Source: Betaproteobacteria bacterium (GTDB lineage Bacteria; Pseudomonadota; Gammaproteobacteria; Burkholderiales; JAHFRG01). From it: a stretch of 5,397 bases of DNA. The translations under genes and the position numbers were made by a program. The DNA lies in the NCBI GenBank assembly GCA_023258935.1, contig JAHFRG010000017.1, positions 14,771 through 20,167 on the forward strand, read 5' to 3'. How positions within the stretch are numbered: position 1 is the first letter of the stretch; every line of letters begins with the position of its first letter. Below, piece after piece: positions 1 through 5,397 of the stretch. The notes under the pieces are model-generated. The model was not told the origin of the DNA, ran no database searches, and saw nothing but the letters and a program-made list of their open reading frames with translations.

Positions 1-23
1 CGCATCCTTCCTTAGGGGACTTC

Positions 24-38
24 GCCACACCCTGTGGC
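24..38 (+). other. Small perfect hairpin before the pilS start
   Basis: GCCACA (24-29) and TGTGGC (33-38) are perfect inverted repeats around a CCC loop. The stem ends one base before AGGAG (39-43), which abuts the ATG at 44. In mRNA it could affect ribosome access to pilS. It could also be chance, or coding sequence if pilS starts further upstream, since the pilS frame is open to the window edge. There is no T-run after it, so it does not look like an intrinsic terminator. Confidence 0.3.
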
Positions 39-43
39 AGGAG

Positions 44-1642
44 ATGGCCGCGCTGCCGCAGTTGTTGAGCGTACAGCAATCGGAGCACACCGCTTCCTTC
101 TGGCGTTCACTTTTCTATTTCAATTTTTATCGGCTGGCAGTCGCCGTTTCGTTTATCTTTACCGCCAGTTTTTTCGGACAATCCCTGTTTGGCTCGCTCG
201 ATCGAAGTTTGTTTTGGCGTGGCAGCATCATGTACGTGCTGTTTGGTATTTTCTGCCATTTCACTATCTATGCGCGCCGACCACATTTTGCCCTGCAGCT
301 GAGCTTGCAGGTTTTTGGCGACATCGTGTTTCTGGTGATTCTGATGTATGCCAGCGGCGGCATCACCAGCGGTCTCGGCCTGCCGCTTCTGGCGTCTCTC
401 GCTGCCGCAGGCTTGATCAGCCGAGGGCGGCTCACCTTGTTTTATGCGGCGCTGGCCAGCATCGCGGTGCTGCTGCAGCAAACCCTGCAGGTGGTGCAAG
501 GCCATGAGGATAGCACGCAGTATATCCAGTCCGGCATGCTCAGCATCGGTTACTTCGCGACCGCTTGGCTGGCGAATACGCTTGCCGAACATGCTTTGGC
601 CAGCGAGCGGCTTGCCTTGCAGCGCGGAATTGAACTTGCCAACCTGGCGCAAGTTAATCAACTGGTGATTCAGGATATGCAAGATGGAGTGCTGGTGGTG
701 GACGAAAAGGGCGTGATCCGGCAACATAATTCTCAGGCGGAAAGGCTTTTAGGGGCGCTGCACCGTGACAGAAAAGAGGTACTGTTATACGAGTATGCAC
801 CGGCGCTGGCGCAGCAGCTAGAGCGCTGGCGTAATAGGTCTGACGCCGTCACCGAGCCGCTAGAGGTTTCACGCGCACACTTGGTCGGAGTACGCTTTGT
901 AGCAGTAGGTGACAGCTATGCTCTAGGCACAGTCATTTTTCTTGAAGATTTGAGCAGGGTTCAGGCGCAAGCCCGGCAGCTCAAACTCGCTGCTCTAGGC
1001 AGGCTTACCGCTAATATCGCGCACGAAATCCGGAATCCCTTGAGTTCAATCAGTCATGCCACCGAGCTGCTTCAGGAAGAATCCGAGCACACTGAAACGC
1101 AGGCCCGCTTGCTGGAAATTATCAGCGACAACGCGCAACGTTTGGACCGCATGGTGCAGGACGTGCTCAAGCTCAATCGTCGCGACCGGGCGCTGCGCGA
1201 GAATATTAAGCTGGTGAATTTCCTGCGGACTTTTATCGAGGAATTCTGCCGGAACGAGAAAATTCCGGCCCATATTTTCAAGTTGGAGAGCAACACTCAA
1301 ACGGGCGTGTTTTTTGACCGCAGTCATTTGAATCAGGTAATGTGGAATCTGTGCCGTAACGCTTTGCGCTATTGTCAGCGGCGGGAAGGCAGCATTCGAC
1401 TAGTGACGTCGGGTGCCGCCGCCAAGGATACGGTAAGATTGGATGTTCTCGACGACGGGACGGGAGTGCCGCCGGAGTTGCGCAGCCACTTGTTTGAACC
1501 GTTTTTTACCACGTCGGCAAGCGGCACCGGCTTGGGTCTGTACATCGCGCGTGAAATCTGTGACGCGAATGGTGCTACTTTGGATTACGTGGAAACAACA
1601 AGTGGCGGCCATTTCACCGTACTTTGCAAGGCAAAAGCATGA
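44..1642 (+). CDS. pilS: PilS, membrane sensor histidine kinase of the type IV pilus two-component system
   Basis: This 532-residue protein, close to the roughly 530 residues of Pseudomonas PilS, autophosphorylates on histidine and passes the phosphate to PilR. In Pseudomonas, PilS senses pilin in the inner membrane. Visible layout: a short cytoplasmic N-terminus, about six hydrophobic segments (roughly 28-46, 58-76, 84-102, 108-125, 131-148, 162-180), a PAS-like domain (about 198-300, with VLVVDEKGVIRQHN), then the kinase core. The H-box is AHEIRNPLSSI with phospho-acceptor H327. The N-box contains N435 and N439 (WNLCRNALRYC), the G1 box is DDGTG (470-474), the F-box LFEPFF begins at 483 and the G2 box GTGLGL is 494-499. 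All catalytic motifs look intact. The start is uncertain: AGGAG directly abuts the ATG with no spacer, and the frame stays open to base 2, so a start upstream of the window is possible. Its end overlaps the start of pilR by four bases. NtrB-type kinases are the nearest alternative, but six membrane segments and the PilR partner favour PilS. Confidence 0.93.
   Translation: MAALPQLLSVQQSEHTASFWRSLFYFNFYRLAVAVSFIFTASFFGQSLFGSLDRSLFWRGSIMYVLFGIFCHFTIYARRPHFALQLSLQVFGDIVFLVILMYASGGITSGLGLPLLASLAAAGLISRGRLTLFYAALASIAVLLQQTLQVVQGHEDSTQYIQSGMLSIGYFATAWLANTLAEHALASERLALQRGIELANLAQVNQLVIQDMQDGVLVVDEKGVIRQHNSQAERLLGALHRDRKEVLLYEYAPALAQQLERWRNRSDAVTEPLEVSRAHLVGVRFVAVGDSYALGTVIFLEDLSRVQAQARQLKLAALGRLTANIAHEIRNPLSSISHATELLQEESEHTETQARLLEIISDNAQRLDRMVQDVLKLNRRDRALRENIKLVNFLRTFIEEFCRNEKIPAHIFKLESNTQTGVFFDRSHLNQVMWNLCRNALRYCQRREGSIRLVTSGAAAKDTVRLDVLDDGTGVPPELRSHLFEPFFTTSASGTGLGLYIAREICDANGATLDYVETTSGGHFTVLCKAKA
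1628..1631 (+). promoter_or_regulatory. Ribosome binding site that decides the pilR start
   Basis: AAGG lies inside the last pilS codons, seven bases before the ATG at 1639. It supports 1639 over the in-frame TTG at 1624, and fits translational coupling at the ATGA overlap. Confidence 0.55.
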
Positions 1643-3003
1643 CCAAGCGTAAACAGTCAAAGTTAGAAGGCGCAGTAGCGGGACGCAACGTTCTCATCGT
1701 AGACGACGAGGCTGATATCCTGGAGCTGCTGGAACTTACTTTGTTGCGCATGGGACTGGGAGTGGAACGCGCAGAAGATCTTGCTTCCGCGACCAAGCTT
1801 TTACAAACCCGGCATTTTGATTTATGTCTTACCGACATGCGTTTGCCCGACGGTGATGGATTGGAACTGGTCAGGTATATTGATACTCACTGTGACGATT
1901 TGCCGGTAGCAGTGATCACCGCCCACGGCAGCGCCGAGAACGCGGTTGCCGCTTTGAAGGCCGGTGCCTTCGATTACATTGCCAAACCGGTGTCTCTGGA
2001 ACAGTTGCGCACCCTGGTGAAGTCTGCGTTAAGTCTCGCCCAGCCTGCTGACGATAAACCCGGCGATGACCAGCTGCTTGGCGGGTCCGAAGCCATGAGC
2101 CAGGTGCGCCAATTGATCGACAAGCTCTCGCGCAGTGAAGCGCCGGTTTATATCAGCGGCGAATCGGGAAGCGGCAAGGAGCTTGCAGCAAGGCTGATAC
2201 ATGAAAAAAGCGCACGCCGCAGCGGCCCGTTTGTGCCGGTAAACTGCGGTGCGATACCGGAGAACCTGATGGAAAGCGAGTTTTTCGGGTACAAGAAGGG
2301 GGCCTTTACTGGCGCCGAGCAGGACCGCGAGGGCTTTTTTCAAGCAGCAAACGGCGGCACGCTTTTTCTCGATGAAGTGGCGGACCTGCCCTTGTTGATG
2401 CAGGTCAAATTGCTGCGCGCGCTCCAGGAGAAAAAAGTGCGCAAGGTGGGCTCCACCCAGGAGGAAAACGCCGATGTACGCATCATCAGCGCCACTCACC
2501 AGAATCTTGCCGATGGCGTGGAGAACGGTAAATTCCGCCAGGATCTTTATTATCGGCTTAACGTGATTGAGCTGAAGATGCCCTCGCTGCGCGACATGCG
2601 CGAGGATATACCTTTGATCACCCGGGCGGTTTTAGCGCGCTTTGCCAAACAGCACGGGGCCACAGCGAGCGAGCTCGAAGAGGATGCGTTGCAAGCGCTT
2701 GCCCAATACGATTTCCCGGGCAATGTGCGCGAGCTTGAAAATATTTTGGAACGGTCGTTGGCACTCAGCACAGGGGCCAAAATCACGAGCGAGGACTTGC
2801 AGCTCACCCCGCAGCAGTCTGTGGAGCGCGCGGGCGTTCCCGACGGCAAATGGCCATTGCAGGATTATCTCGACAGGCTTGAAAAGGAAGCGATACTGGA
2901 AGCCTTGGGAAAGACCCGCTTTAACCGCACAGCGGCGGCGAAGATGCTCGGCATTACCTTCCGCTCGTTGCGCTATCGTATGGAACGCTTGGGCATTACT
3001 TGA
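1639..3003 (+). CDS. pilR: PilR, sigma-54-dependent response regulator
   Basis: This 454-residue NtrC-family activator is phosphorylated by PilS and uses ATP hydrolysis to open sigma-54 promoters, classically pilA. Domains in order: an N-terminal receiver (about 14-128) with acidic pocket D22-D23, phospho-acceptor D66 (LTDMRLPDGDG), T94 and K116. Next is the AAA+ sigma-54 interaction domain (about 145-385) with Walker A GESGSGKE (174-181, K180), the sigma-54 contact loop GAFTGA (221-226) and Walker B ending in D245-E246. Last is a C-terminal Fis-type helix-turn-helix (about 415-452, with RTAAAKMLGITFRSLRYRM) that binds upstream enhancer sites. All key residues are present. The ATG at 1639 overlaps the pilS stop as ATGA and has an AAGG seven bases upstream, so I prefer it to the TTG at 1624, which would add five residues. 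Pairing with pilS makes PilR more likely than NtrC, ZraR or AtoC, which share this architecture. No sigma-54 promoter matching TGGCAC-N5-TTGC was noticed in the window, so its targets lie elsewhere. Confidence 0.95.
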   Translation: MTKRKQSKLEGAVAGRNVLIVDDEADILELLELTLLRMGLGVERAEDLASATKLLQTRHFDLCLTDMRLPDGDGLELVRYIDTHCDDLPVAVITAHGSAENAVAALKAGAFDYIAKPVSLEQLRTLVKSALSLAQPADDKPGDDQLLGGSEAMSQVRQLIDKLSRSEAPVYISGESGSGKELAARLIHEKSARRSGPFVPVNCGAIPENLMESEFFGYKKGAFTGAEQDREGFFQAANGGTLFLDEVADLPLLMQVKLLRALQEKKVRKVGSTQEENADVRIISATHQNLADGVENGKFRQDLYYRLNVIELKMPSLRDMREDIPLITRAVLARFAKQHGATASELEEDALQALAQYDFPGNVRELENILERSLALSTGAKITSEDLQLTPQQSVERAGVPDGKWPLQDYLDRLEKEAILEALGKTRFNRTAAAKMLGITFRSLRYRMERLGIT

Positions 3004-3036
3004 GCCAGAACCTGCAAGTATTTTTCACAGCGCCGC

Positions 3037-3576
3037 GTGCAGATTGATTCCCAAGGCGTATTGCAAGGCGCGCGCTATCTCCCTTCCCCTAATTGCGATG
3101 AGCGGCCGGAAGGCTGCGCAATCGAGTTATTGGTAATTCATAACATCAGCCTGCCGCCCAATGAATTTGGCGGGTCGGGGGTGATAGAGCTGTTTACCAA
3201 CTGCCTGGAACCGGCCGCCCATCCTTATTATCAGGCTATCTGCGGACTCAGGGTTTCAACGCACTTTTTTATACGCCGCGACGGCGAAATACTGCAATTT
3301 GTGCCCTGCTGCAAACGCGCCTGGCATGCTGGGGCATCGCAATGGCGCGGTCATCCCTGCTGCAACGATTTTTCCATAGGCATAGAACTGGAAGGCAGCA
3401 ATCTTCTGCCGTTTCGGAATACTCAATATTCCGCACTCACTGCACTGACCTTGGCGCTGAAACAGGCTTATCCGATCAAGGACATCCTGGGACATTCTGC
3501 GATTGCTGCCGGACGCAAGACCGACCCCGGACCGTTTTTCGATTGGGGCCGGTATTTCGCGGACCTGCGCAAGTAA
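3037..3576 (+). CDS. ampD: AmpD, 1,6-anhydro-N-acetylmuramyl-L-alanine amidase
   Basis: This 179-residue cytoplasmic zinc amidase (amidase_2 / PGRP fold) cleaves the bond between anhydroMurNAc and the stem peptide during cell wall recycling. In Enterobacteriaceae and Pseudomonas, its loss raises AmpR-driven beta-lactamase; no ampR or ampC is visible here. Compared from memory with E. coli AmpD, the zinc ligands are conserved as H35 (VIHNISLPP), H153 (GHSAIA) and D163 (KTDPGP). The catalytic pair is conserved as E117 (SIGIELEG) and K161. There is no signal peptide, which fits cytoplasmic AmpD rather than a periplasmic AmiD-type enzyme. The GTG at 3037 is chosen because it gives an N-terminus (VQIDSQGVLQGARYLPSPN) that aligns with the family. 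It has no clear Shine-Dalgarno, and the TTG at 3061, four bases after AAGG, is a weaker alternative. The gene follows pilR by 33 bases in the same frame with no promoter or terminator between, so it is probably the last gene of a pilS-pilR-ampD operon. Confidence 0.94.
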   Translation: MQIDSQGVLQGARYLPSPNCDERPEGCAIELLVIHNISLPPNEFGGSGVIELFTNCLEPAAHPYYQAICGLRVSTHFFIRRDGEILQFVPCCKRAWHAGASQWRGHPCCNDFSIGIELEGSNLLPFRNTQYSALTALTLALKQAYPIKDILGHSAIAAGRKTDPGPFFDWGRYFADLRK

Positions 3577-3588
3577 TTTAATCTCCTG

Positions 3589-3604
3589 CCACAATGTGTG
3601 GTAT
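3589..3604. promoter_or_regulatory. Possible degenerate NrdR box, first of four 32-base-phased sites
   Basis: CCACAATGTGTGGTAT matches 11 of 16 positions of the NrdR-box consensus acaCwAtATaTwGtgt by my count. It starts exactly 32 bases before the site at 3621 and shares CCACAA with it. The same bases also form a small hairpin, CCACA-ATG-TGTGG (3589-3601), right after ampD. That is an alternative reading, but no T-run follows, so it is not a convincing terminator. It is distant from the likely nrdA promoter. Confidence 0.3.
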
Positions 3605-3620
3605 ATCACATAATGACAAA

Positions 3621-3636
3621 CCACAAAAAGTAGTTG
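3621..3636. promoter_or_regulatory. Possible degenerate NrdR box, second of four 32-base-phased sites
   Basis: CCACAAAAAGTAGTTG matches 10 of 16 consensus positions by my count, including the outer core bases CwA and TwG. It lies 32 bases upstream of the box at 3653 and shares TAGTTGCA (3631-3638) with that repeat unit (3663-3670). A-richness inflates the match, so it is tentative. Confidence 0.3.
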
Positions 3637-3652
3637 CAATCTCGAAATCAAA

Positions 3653-3668
3653 CTACTAGTATTAGTTG
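3653..3668. promoter_or_regulatory. Probable distal NrdR box of the nrdA promoter
   Basis: CTACTAGTATTAGTTG is an imperfect palindrome with the outer core bases CTA and TAG of the NrdR consensus; its inner four bases deviate. Its centre (3660/3661) is exactly 32 bases from the centre of the perfect box at 3685-3700. NrdR boxes are known to occur in pairs about three helical turns apart upstream of nrd genes, and this spacing is the main support. Confidence 0.55.
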
Positions 3669-3694
3669 CAGAATAACTTGACTACTACTATATA
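3666..3694 (+). promoter_or_regulatory. Candidate sigma-70 promoter of nrdA
   Basis: TTGCAG (3666-3671) and TATATA (3689-3694) are separated by 17 bases and resemble -35 and -10 elements. The -10 lies inside the perfect palindrome, so a bound repressor would block it. A parallel pair, TTGCAA (3634-3639) and TAGTAT (3657-3662), also 17 apart, lies 32 bases upstream. TTGACT (3678-3683) is a better -35 by sequence but has no good -10 at 16-18 bases. The choice among these is uncertain. Confidence 0.35.
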
Positions 3695-3700
3695 TAGTAG
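3685..3700. promoter_or_regulatory. Proximal NrdR box, operator of nrdA
   Basis: The site sits in an 18-base perfect palindrome (3684-3701, ACTACTATATATAGTAGT). Its ten-base core CTATATATAG (3688-3697) matches the NrdR core CwAtATaTwG at every position; the flanks match only in part. NrdR is the ATP/dATP-sensing zinc-ribbon, ATP-cone repressor of ribonucleotide reductase genes. The position upstream of nrdA and the partner box 32 bases away support the call. nrdR itself is not in the window. Confidence 0.75.
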
Positions 3701-3705
3701 TCGAA

Positions 3706-3727
3706 GAGGCAGCCTGCCGGTTGCCTT
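3706..3727 (+). other. GC-rich hairpin in the nrdA 5' leader
   Basis: GGCAGCC (3708-3714) pairs with GGTTGCC (3719-3725) around a TGCC loop, with one G-U pair. A-U (3707/3726) and G-U (3706/3727) can extend it. It lies between the proximal NrdR box and the ribosome binding site, so it would be in the transcript from the candidate promoter. No T-run follows (TTAAGTGG), so it is not a standard intrinsic terminator. It could be an mRNA-stability or pausing element. Confidence 0.4.
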
Positions 3728-3750
3728 AAGTGGCTAAATATAAAAACATT

Positions 3751-3756
3751 AGGAGA
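3751..3756 (+). promoter_or_regulatory. Strong ribosome binding site of nrdA
   Basis: AGGAGA lies seven bases before the ATG at 3764, near-ideal in sequence and spacing. It fixes the nrdA start. It is stronger than the sites of the three genes upstream. Confidence 0.85.
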
Positions 3757-3763
3757 CATCGAC

Positions 3764-5397
3764 ATGCAGCAGTTTGTTGCTACTGAAGGCGCTTCCACTG
3801 CTTCTGCTACCGGTATTAGTTTTTCCGATATCGCCCCAATTCCTGATCAGGACCCACGCTATGCGCAATATAAAGTAATCCGCCGCAACGGCAGCGTGGT
3901 GGCGTTCGAGCCGGCCAAGATCTCGCTGGCGATGACTAAAGCGTATATCGCGGTAAACGGCGGGCAGGGAGCAGCTTCAGCGCGCATTCGAGAAATGGTG
4001 GCGAAGCTTACTGAAACCGTGGTGAATGCACTGATGCGCCGCCAGCCGAATGGCGGCACTTTCCATATCGAAGATATTCAGGATCAAGTAGAGCTTTCCC
4101 TGATGCGCTCGGGAGAACATGAAGTGGCGCGCCAGTATGTGTTGTACCGGGAGGAGCGCGCGCGCAACCGCGCCAAACAAAAGGCGGTAATCGATGCTGC
4201 GGCACCTTCTCAGGTGATCAACGTAGTCGAAAATGGCCGCAGGGTCCCGATCGATATGCAGCGCCTGACTGAACTATTGCAGGCTTCATGCGCCGGCCTG
4301 GGGCAGGCCGTGGATGCGGGGCTGATCCTGAAATCCACGCTGAAAGACCTGTACGACGGCGTGCCGGCGGAAGAGGTGCGCAAATCGGCGATTCTCTCGG
4401 CGCGCTCGCTGATTGAAAAAGACCCAGCCTATAGTTTTGTCACTGCGCGTCTGTTGCTGCACTCAATCCGTTTGGAAGTGGTCGGCGAAGAGGTGACCCA
4501 GGAACAAATAGCAACGGCTTATGCCGAATATTTCCCGCGCTTTATTCAGGAAGGTATTGACGCTGAATTGCTGGATCCGCGCCTGGCGCGCTTTGATCTG
4601 CAACGCCTTGCCGCAGCGCTGGATGCGAGCCGCGATCTCCAGTTTGGCTACCTCGGGCTGCAAACGCTTTACGACCGCTACTTCCTGCACGTTCACGGCC
4701 GCCACATCGAGCTGCCGCAGGCGTTTTTCATGCGCGTAGCGATGGGGCTGGCACTCAATGAAATCGAGCGCGAGGCACGCGCCATCGAGTTCTACAACGT
4801 GCTCTCAGGCTTCGATTTCATGAGTTCGACACCCACGCTGTTTAACTCTGGCACCTTGCGCTCGCAGCTTTCCAGTTGCTACCTCGCCACTGTCAAGGAC
4901 GATCTCGACGGTATTTATGAGGCGATCAAGGAGAATGCTCTTCTCGCCAAATACGCGGGAGGATTGGGCAACGACTGGACACCGGTGCGGGCGTTAGGCA
5001 GCCATATCAAGGGCACCAATGGCAAGTCTCAGGGCGTGGTTCCATTCCTGAAAGTGGTGAACGATACTGCAGTCGCGGTGAACCAGGGAGGAAAACGCAA
5101 GGGCGCGGTCTGCTCTTATCTTGAAACCTGGCATCTTGATATTGAAGAATTCCTGGAGTTGCGTAAGAACACCGGCGACGACCGTCGGCGCACCCATGAC
5201 ATGAACACCGCCAACTGGATTCCGGATCTCTTTATGAAGCGCGTTATGGAAGGTGGTGAGTGGACGCTGTTTTCGCCTTCGGACGTGCCGGACCTGCACG
5301 ACAAGTACGGCAAGGCATTCGAGGAGGCGTATACCGCCTACGAAGAGAAGGCAGCCAGGGGTGAGCTCAAGCTGTACAAGAAAATCCCGGTATTCAC
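3764..5397 (+). CDS. nrdA: NrdA, class Ia ribonucleoside-diphosphate reductase alpha subunit (3' end outside window)
   Basis: NrdA reduces ribonucleoside diphosphates to deoxyribonucleotides with the radical-bearing partner NrdB, which probably follows outside the window. The first 544 codons are present with no internal stop. Visible order: a variable N-terminal tail (1-35); a first ATP-cone (about 36-130) with VIRRNGSVVAFEPAKI and the downstream motif SGEHEVARQYVLYR; a second, degenerate cone (about 150-240, starting VINVVENGRRVPIDMQRL); then the reductase barrel. C372 in LSSCYLA corresponds to the first redox cysteine (E. coli C225). The segment AGGLGNDWTPVRALG (398-412) falls in the specificity loop 1 region, and NQGGKRKGA (440-448) matches loop 2. 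The catalytic cysteine, its partner redox cysteine and the C-terminal tail lie beyond the window edge. The barrel begins about 150 residues later than in E. coli NrdA (761 residues). The sequence closely resembles, from memory, the 963-residue Pseudomonas aeruginosa NrdA with two cones, so a full length near 950-980 is expected. The start follows a strong AGGAGA, and an NrdR-box promoter precedes it. Confidence 0.96.
   Translation, partial: MQQFVATEGASTASATGISFSDIAPIPDQDPRYAQYKVIRRNGSVVAFEPAKISLAMTKAYIAVNGGQGAASARIREMVAKLTETVVNALMRRQPNGGTFHIEDIQDQVELSLMRSGEHEVARQYVLYREERARNRAKQKAVIDAAAPSQVINVVENGRRVPIDMQRLTELLQASCAGLGQAVDAGLILKSTLKDLYDGVPAEEVRKSAILSARSLIEKDPAYSFVTARLLLHSIRLEVVGEEVTQEQIATAYAEYFPRFIQEGIDAELLDPRLARFDLQRLAAALDASRDLQFGYLGLQTLYDRYFLHVHGRHIELPQAFFMRVAMGLALNEIEREARAIEFYNVLSGFDFMSSTPTLFNSGTLRSQLSSCYLATVKDDLDGIYEAIKENALLAKYAGGLGNDWTPVRALGSHIKGTNGKSQGVVPFLKVVNDTAVAVNQGGKRKGAVCSYLETWHLDIEEFLELRKNTGDDRRRTHDMNTANWIPDLFMKRVMEGGEWTLFSPSDVPDLHDKYGKAFEEAYTAYEEKAARGELKLYKKIPVF

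Noticed and set aside
1..15. Frame-1 codons ending in TAG at 13-15 as the tail of an upstream gene
   Set aside because: Only four sense codons are visible, too little to identify a gene. Another frame stays open to a TGA at 66-68, so no choice can be made.
34..507. 157-codon open frame overlapping pilS on the + strand
   Set aside because: It is out of frame with a clearly conserved kinase, has arginine-rich low-information composition and matches no family I recognise. It is a shadow of pilS.
595..615. TTGGC...TTGC inside pilS as a sigma-54 promoter
   Set aside because: The GG and GC elements are 14 bases apart instead of 10, and the site is inside a conserved coding region.
107..727. 206-codon antisense open frame over pilS
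   Set aside because: It is fully contained opposite the PilS membrane and PAS regions, with composition typical of an antisense shadow and no domain or ribosome binding site evidence.
2029..2499. 156-codon antisense open frame over pilR
   Set aside because: It lies opposite the conserved AAA+ core, whose codon constraints explain the open frame. No recognisable protein features were seen.
2642..3136. 164-codon + strand frame spanning the pilR end and ampD start
   Set aside because: It overlaps two well-supported genes in another frame, has arginine- and alanine-rich shadow composition and no motif.
3597..3610. TGTGG-N4-TCACA as a CRP- or FNR-like site
   Set aside because: The half-site spacing does not fit CRP (N6), and the bases do not fit FNR (TTGAT-N4-ATCAA). 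Position and flanks favour the hairpin or phased-box reading.
3701..3763. Cobalamin or other riboswitch in the nrdA leader, considered because some nrdAB operons are B12-controlled
   Set aside because: The leader is too short, and no B12-box-like sequence was seen. Only a simple hairpin is present.
1..5397. CRISPR arrays, insertion sequences, tRNA/rRNA genes or defence systems
   Set aside because: No long direct repeats, terminal inverted repeats, transposase, clover-leaf sequence or defence-type domain was seen. The four genes explain nearly all of the window.

Overview
The window carries four protein-coding genes on the + strand: pilS, pilR, ampD and the 5' part of nrdA. The proteins look betaproteobacterial. 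The order pilS-pilR-ampD followed by nrdA is one I associate with Betaproteobacteria, probably a Nitrosomonadales-like lineage, and the NrdA sequence is the long double-ATP-cone type known from Pseudomonas. The taxonomic placement is inference from gene order and protein style, not from a search. Nothing suggests mobile DNA, phage genes, CRISPR or RNA genes. This is a chromosomal core region.

Layout: 1-43 is a short leader with a small perfect hairpin just before the assigned pilS start. 44-1642 is pilS, a membrane sensor histidine kinase. 1639-3003 is pilR, its NtrC-type sigma-54 activator, joined by an ATGA overlap. 3037-3576 is ampD, a zinc-dependent anhydro-muropeptide amidase, 33 bases after pilR, in the same reading frame as pilR and with a GTG start. 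3577-3763 is a 187-base AT-rich intergenic region. 3764 to the window edge is nrdA, the class Ia ribonucleotide reductase large chain (544 codons present, 3' end missing).

How the genes work together: PilS and PilR form a phosphorelay that in other bacteria turns on the sigma-54 promoter of the type IV pilin gene pilA. AmpD recycles cell wall fragments and is probably co-transcribed with pilSR, because gaps are tiny and no promoter or terminator is visible between them. nrdA forms a separate unit with its own promoter region and a strong ribosome binding site.

The most interesting stretch is the ampD-nrdA intergenic region. It contains an 18-base perfect palindrome (3684-3701) whose core exactly matches the NrdR-box core CwAtATaTwG. 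A second, weaker box lies exactly 32 bases upstream, the three-helical-turn spacing expected for paired NrdR boxes. Continuing the same 32-base step upstream gives two more partial matches (3621 and 3589), so the promoter may carry an array of four phased operators rather than the usual two. This is directly visible as a pattern, but its function is inference. A 5' leader hairpin (3706-3727) lies between the last box and the nrdA ribosome binding site.
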